Source of the DNA: Pseudomonadota bacterium
GTDB lineage: Bacteria > Pseudomonadota > Gammaproteobacteria > Burkholderiales > Burkholderiaceae_E
NCBI GenBank assembly: GCA_023389175.1
Contig: JAEWEW010000062.1
Span: 1 to 8,097 of the forward strand
Reading direction: 5' to 3'
Length of the DNA stretch: 8,097 nucleotides
Below are positions 5,029-8,097 of the stretch, one piece after another. Numbering within the stretch: the first letter of the stretch is position 1; the number at the start of each line of letters is the position of its first letter. The notes under the pieces are model-generated. The model made no database searches. It worked only from the letters and a program-made list of their open reading frames with translations, and was not told the DNA's origin. Both the position numbers and the translations under genes were made by a program.

Positions 5029-5612
5029 CCACTGCCGCGACCATGCCTCCTTCCACGACCGCGCCGGTCGACAACGGCGTCAACGTCGCCGCGCTGCTCG
5101 GCGCGCGCGAAGCGCTAACCGCCACGCCCGAAGCCGCGCGCTTCACGTGGCGCGCCACCAGCGAATGGCTCCGCGGCACCCACAGCCGCGCGACGATCGA
5201 CGGCTTCTTCGGACTCGGCGCGGAACAGAAGCATCGCCAGACCTACCGCTACGAATCGGATCACCCGGAGATCTTCGCCTCGCCCGACAACGGCGCCACG
5301 CCGGTCGAGTTCGTGCTGGTCGGTCTAGCCGGCTGCCTCACCGCCGGCGTCGCCGCGGTCGCCCAGCATCGCAACATCCAGCTCAAGTCGGTCAAGGCGA
5401 CCCTGGAGGCCGGCATGGACCTGCAGGGCATCCTCGGCATCGACGACCAGGTGCGCAACGGCTTCGACGGCATCAAGGTCCACTACGAGATCGACGCCGA
5501 CGCCACGCCGGAGCAGATCGACGCGCTGGTCGCGCAATCGCAGAAGCGCTCCGCCGTGTTCGACATCGTCACCAATCCGACCGACGTCACGGTCACCGCG
5601 CGCAAGGCGTGA
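5025..5612 (+). CDS. OsmC-family protein with a single cysteine
   Basis: The 195-aa product has the OsmC/Ohr fold signature. After an approximately 40-aa N-terminal extension comes the strand region (RQTYRYESDHPEIFASPDNG), then PVEFVLVGLAGCLTAGVAA with conserved Glu95 and Cys104 in the long central helix, and a C-terminal VTNPTDVTVTARK strand. Classical OsmC and Ohr reduce organic hydroperoxides using two cysteines. Here the second, normally in a Cys-Pro step, is replaced by Ser176-Ala177, and Cys104 is the only Cys in the protein. A two-Cys disulfide cycle is therefore not possible within one chain; a one-Cys peroxidase using an external thiol, or a binding role, is more likely. The start at 5025 follows a strong AGAGGAG. 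It is the first full-length gene of the operon, followed 55 nt later by the flavoprotein. Confidence 0.88.
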   Translation: MTTAATMPPSTTAPVDNGVNVAALLGAREALTATPEAARFTWRATSEWLRGTHSRATIDGFFGLGAEQKHRQTYRYESDHPEIFASPDNGATPVEFVLVGLAGCLTAGVAAVAQHRNIQLKSVKATLEAGMDLQGILGIDDQVRNGFDGIKVHYEIDADATPEQIDALVAQSQKRSAVFDIVTNPTDVTVTARKA

Positions 5613-5614
5613 CC

Positions 5615-5668
5615 ATGCGATGCGCGGCCTGCGGGCGGACGCGACCCGCGCCGGACCTGGGGGCGTGA
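5615..5668 (+). CDS. Candidate 17-codon mini-ORF with a CxxC
   Basis: The frame MRCAACGRTRPAPDLGA starts 2 nt after the osmC stop, with AAGG (5604-5607) 7 nt upstream, and its TGA overlaps the flavoprotein ATG (TGATG). The layout suits a coupling peptide carrying the ribosome across the 55-nt gap. The CAAC pair is too little to call a zinc site. It may be chance, and translation is unproven. Confidence 0.2.
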   Translation: MRCAACGRTRPAPDLGA

Positions 5669-7026
5669 TGGACGCCGCGCGCGTCGTCGACGTGGTCGTC
5701 GTCGGAGCCGGCCACAGCGGCCTTGCGATGAGCCGGGCGCTGTCCCGGCGATCGCTCGACCACGTGGTGCTCGAGCGCGGCGAGGTGGCCAATGCCTGGC
5801 GCACGGAGCGCTGGGATGGCCTGCGTCTGCTCACGCCGAACTGGTTGTGCCGGCTTCCCGGCTGGCACTACCGGGGAGCCGACCCGGACGGCTACATGGC
5901 CGCGGGCGAGGTCGCCGAGTGGGTGTCGCGCTATGCCGAGGCGCTGTCGGCGCCGGTGCTCACCCACACCACGGTGCTGCGGGTGGAGCCTCATGCCGGC
6001 GGCTACCGCGTGGTGACCGACCGCGGCAGCTGGCAGTGCCGGGCCGTCGTACTGGCGAGCGGCGCCTTCAACCTGCCGGCCGTGCCGCGCGTCGCGCAGG
6101 CCATCCCGGCCGGGGTACGGCAGGTCACGCAGCACGACTACCGCAACCCCGCGCAGCTCGACCAGGGCGGCGTGCTGGTGGTCGGGGCATCGGCAAGCGG
6201 CGTCCAGCTCGCGCAGGACATCCAGCGCAGCGGCCGGCAGGTGACGCTTGCCGTCGGCGAGCATGTGCGCATGCCGCGGGTCTATCGCGGCCGCGACATC
6301 CAGTGGTGGATGCTCGCATGCGGCCTGCTGGACCAGCGCATCGAGGAGGTGGACGACCCCGATCGCGCGCGGCGGGTGCCGTCGCCGCAGCTCGCCGGCT
6401 CGCCCGGGCGGAGCACCCTCGACATCAACTCCCTGCGCGCCCAGGGCGTCGAGATGGTGGGCCGCCTCGCGGGCGTGCGGGACGGAAAGGCGCTCTTTTC
6501 CGGATCGCTGCGCAACGTCTGCGCCCTGGCGGACCTGAAGATGAACCGGTTGCTGGATGCGATCGACCAGTGGATCGACGCGGAGTCACCCGCCGGCGAG
6601 ACCGGCGCGGCGCAGCGCTATGCGCCGACCGACGTCGGCGCATCGCCGCGGCTTCAGCTGGCACTGGGTAAGGACATCCACACCGTGGTGTGGGCCACCG
6701 GCATGCGCCCGGACTACCGCTGGCTGCAGGTCCCGGTGTTCGACCGCAAGGGGGCGCTCAAGCACGATCGCGGCGTGGTGGATGCCCCCGGCCTCTACGT
6801 GCTGGGGCTGCCGTTCCTGCGGCGCCGCAAGTCCAGCTTCATGCACGGTGCCGAGGACGACGTGCGCGAGCTGGGCACGCACCTGGCCGCATACATGGAC
6901 CGCGTCGCGCGGGAAGCGCCACGCTTCGTTCCGGTCCCGGCGCCGTGCTTCCCGCTGCGTCCGAAGCATCCGGACCTCGGATGCGCCTTCGATTCACCCG
7001 GGAGATCCAGCCATGGCCCGCTATGA
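5668..7026 (+). CDS. FAD-dependent oxidoreductase, CzcO/FMO-like
   Basis: From the ATG at 5668 the product is 452 aa with two dinucleotide-binding folds. The FAD site is GAGHSG (G13-G18) followed by VVLE with Glu36 at the end of strand two. The NAD(P)H site is VVGASASG (G173-G178). WATGMRPDY (W342 onward) is the ATG motif of the flavin monooxygenase class. RWDGLRLLTPNWLCRLPG and QHDYRNP resemble the MSMEG_0569-type flavoprotein branch, but I cannot settle the subfamily. The family oxygenates N, S or C atoms of small molecules; the substrate here is unknown. In-frame ATG 5620 would add 16 residues of Arg/Gly-rich sequence before the FAD strand, so 5668 is preferred, although its ribosome site is weak and overlap with the mini-ORF may matter. 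The last 14 nt overlap the cysteine synthase gene, implying coupling. Confidence 0.88.
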   Translation: MDAARVVDVVVVGAGHSGLAMSRALSRRSLDHVVLERGEVANAWRTERWDGLRLLTPNWLCRLPGWHYRGADPDGYMAAGEVAEWVSRYAEALSAPVLTHTTVLRVEPHAGGYRVVTDRGSWQCRAVVLASGAFNLPAVPRVAQAIPAGVRQVTQHDYRNPAQLDQGGVLVVGASASGVQLAQDIQRSGRQVTLAVGEHVRMPRVYRGRDIQWWMLACGLLDQRIEEVDDPDRARRVPSPQLAGSPGRSTLDINSLRAQGVEMVGRLAGVRDGKALFSGSLRNVCALADLKMNRLLDAIDQWIDAESPAGETGAAQRYAPTDVGASPRLQLALGKDIHTVVWATGMRPDYRWLQVPVFDRKGALKHDRGVVDAPGLYVLGLPFLRRRKSSFMHGAEDDVRELGTHLAAYMDRVAREAPRFVPVPAPCFPLRPKHPDLGCAFDSPGRSSHGPL

Positions 7027-8097
7027 CGGCATCGTCCAGACCATCGGGAACACGCCGCTGGTGAGGCTCAACCGGCTCGCCCCGCCAGGGATCAACCTCT
7101 ACGTGAAGATGGAGTCGTTCAATCCACTCGGGTCGGTCAAGGACCGGATGGCGCGGTCCGTCATCGAGGATGCCGAGCGCCGTGGCGTGCTTGCGCCAGG
7201 CCAGACCGTGATCGAGGCGACCAGCGGCAACACCGGCATCGGTCTCGCGATGGTTTGCGCGCAGAAGGGCTACCCACTGGTGGTGACCATGGCGGAGAGC
7301 TTCAGCGTCGAGCGCCGCAAGCTGCTGCGCTTCCTCGGCGCCCGGGTGGTGCTCACGCCCGCCGCCGAGAAAGGCACGGGAATGCTGAACAAGGCCATCG
7401 AGCTGGCCCAGGCGCACGGCTGGTTCCTGTGCCGGCAGTTCGAGAACGAGGCGAATGCGGAGGTGCACACGCGCACCACCGCCCGTGAGATCCTTGCCGA
7501 CTTCGACGGCGAGGAGATCCATGCCTTCGTCACCGGCTTCGGCACCGGCGGCACCCTCCTCGGCACCGCGCGGGGCCTCAAGGCCGCCGACACCCGCATC
7601 CGGGTGGTGGCGGCGGAGCCCGACAACTCGCCGATCCTCGGCAGCGGCATCCCCCAGCAGCGCGACGCCGCCGGCCAACCGGCAGCCAGCCATCCGCTGT
7701 TCCGGCCGCACCTGATGCAAGGCTGGAGCCCGGACTTCATCTCGAGCCTCACCGAGAAGGCCGTGACCGAAGGCCTGGTCGACGAGATCGTGCCGGTGCA
7801 GGGCAACGACGCCCTGCGGCTCACGCGCGAGCTCGCCACCCGCGAGGGCATCTTCGTCGGCACGTCCAGCGGCGCGACGCTCGCCGCAGCGCTCGACGTC
7901 GCGCGGCGCGCCCCCCGCGGGAGCAACATCGTCTGCATGCTGCCCGACACCGGTGAACGGTACCTGTCGACGCCGCTCTTCGACGATATCGACGCCGACA
8001 TGAACGAAGCCGAGCTCGCGCTTTCTCGGTCGACGCCGGGCTATCGCTTCGATGCGCCGGCCACGCCGGCCACGCCGGCCATGCCGGCCATGCCGGC
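7013..8097 (+). CDS. cysK: Cysteine synthase (O-acetylserine sulfhydrylase), 3' end outside window
   Basis: A fold-type II PLP enzyme, 361 codons visible with no stop. It makes cysteine from O-acetylserine and sulfide in the cytosol. Motifs: IGNTPLVRL near the N-terminus, Schiff-base Lys43 in NPLGSVKDR, substrate loop TSGNTG (T70-G75), phosphate-binding GFGTGGT, GTSSGA and PDTGERYLST. The conserved enzyme ends at about residue 345 (LFDDIDADMNEAELALSRSTPGYRF), beyond which is a repetitive Thr/Met-Pro-Ala tail running past the window edge. GGGAG (7000-7004) lies 8 nt before the ATG, and the gene overlaps the flavoprotein by 14 nt. The CysK-like TMAESFSVERRKLLRFLGA segment favours cysK over cysM, but a cysM or cystathionine beta-synthase-like role is not excluded. 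No heme or CBS domain is visible. Confidence 0.88.
   Translation, partial: MARYDGIVQTIGNTPLVRLNRLAPPGINLYVKMESFNPLGSVKDRMARSVIEDAERRGVLAPGQTVIEATSGNTGIGLAMVCAQKGYPLVVTMAESFSVERRKLLRFLGARVVLTPAAEKGTGMLNKAIELAQAHGWFLCRQFENEANAEVHTRTTAREILADFDGEEIHAFVTGFGTGGTLLGTARGLKAADTRIRVVAAEPDNSPILGSGIPQQRDAAGQPAASHPLFRPHLMQGWSPDFISSLTEKAVTEGLVDEIVPVQGNDALRLTRELATREGIFVGTSSGATLAAALDVARRAPRGSNIVCMLPDTGERYLSTPLFDDIDADMNEAELALSRSTPGYRFDAPATPATPAMPAMP
8056..8097 (+). repeat. 9-bp in-frame tandem repeat at the 3' end of the cysteine synthase gene
   Basis: Four full units of GCCGGCCAC or GCCGGCCAT (8056-8091) plus a partial fifth (8092-8097) run to the window edge. Each unit adds three residues, read as Thr-Pro-Ala or Met-Pro-Ala. 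Because the period is a multiple of three, changes in copy number alter tail length without shifting the frame. Total copy number is unknown. Confidence 0.9.

Overview
The window is about two-thirds GC, densely coded and built of short operons. This suggests a high-GC proteobacterium, most likely beta- or gammaproteobacterial. The lineage call is inference: it rests on an arginine pair argD-argF next to a DUF3579-type gene, an arrangement I associate with Betaproteobacteria and some Gammaproteobacteria, and on an EF-P tail at the left edge. No rRNA, tRNA, insertion sequence, prophage gene or CRISPR array is visible.

Left part (1-1515). The last 35 codons of efp (+) run into a convergent minus-strand gene with an 11-nt tail overlap. 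That gene encodes a two-domain receiver-like protein whose C-terminal receiver has Glu at the phosphorylation position. Upstream of it on the same strand is a short DUF3579-like gene. A dyad at 1519-1544 lies between that gene and argD.

Centre (1571-3711). argD (acetylornithine aminotransferase) and argF (ornithine carbamoyltransferase) form a compact arginine-biosynthesis operon with intact catalytic motifs. Downstream is a hairpin (3733-3760), then a convergent minus-strand gene for a helical protein I do not recognise (3766-4500).

Right part (4501-8097). A GC-rich non-coding stretch leads to the strongest promoter in the window (TTGACA, 18 bp, TATAGT). It drives an apparent operon: a single-cysteine OsmC-family protein, a CzcO/FMO-like flavoprotein and an O-acetylserine sulfhydrylase (cysteine synthase) that runs off the right edge. 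The leader is unusual. Three or four GTTTAATC-like repeats at 12-13-nt steps cover the -10 and predicted start site. An ATG sits exactly at the predicted +1 and opens a 64-codon upstream frame with a Cys-Cys-Cys run, whose stop overlaps the osmC start (ATGA). Several mutually exclusive hairpins can be drawn, one of them holding the osmC Shine-Dalgarno. With a cysteine synthase gene in the operon, a cysteine-sensing leader ORF is the most interesting hypothesis here. It is inferred from layout only and is untested.
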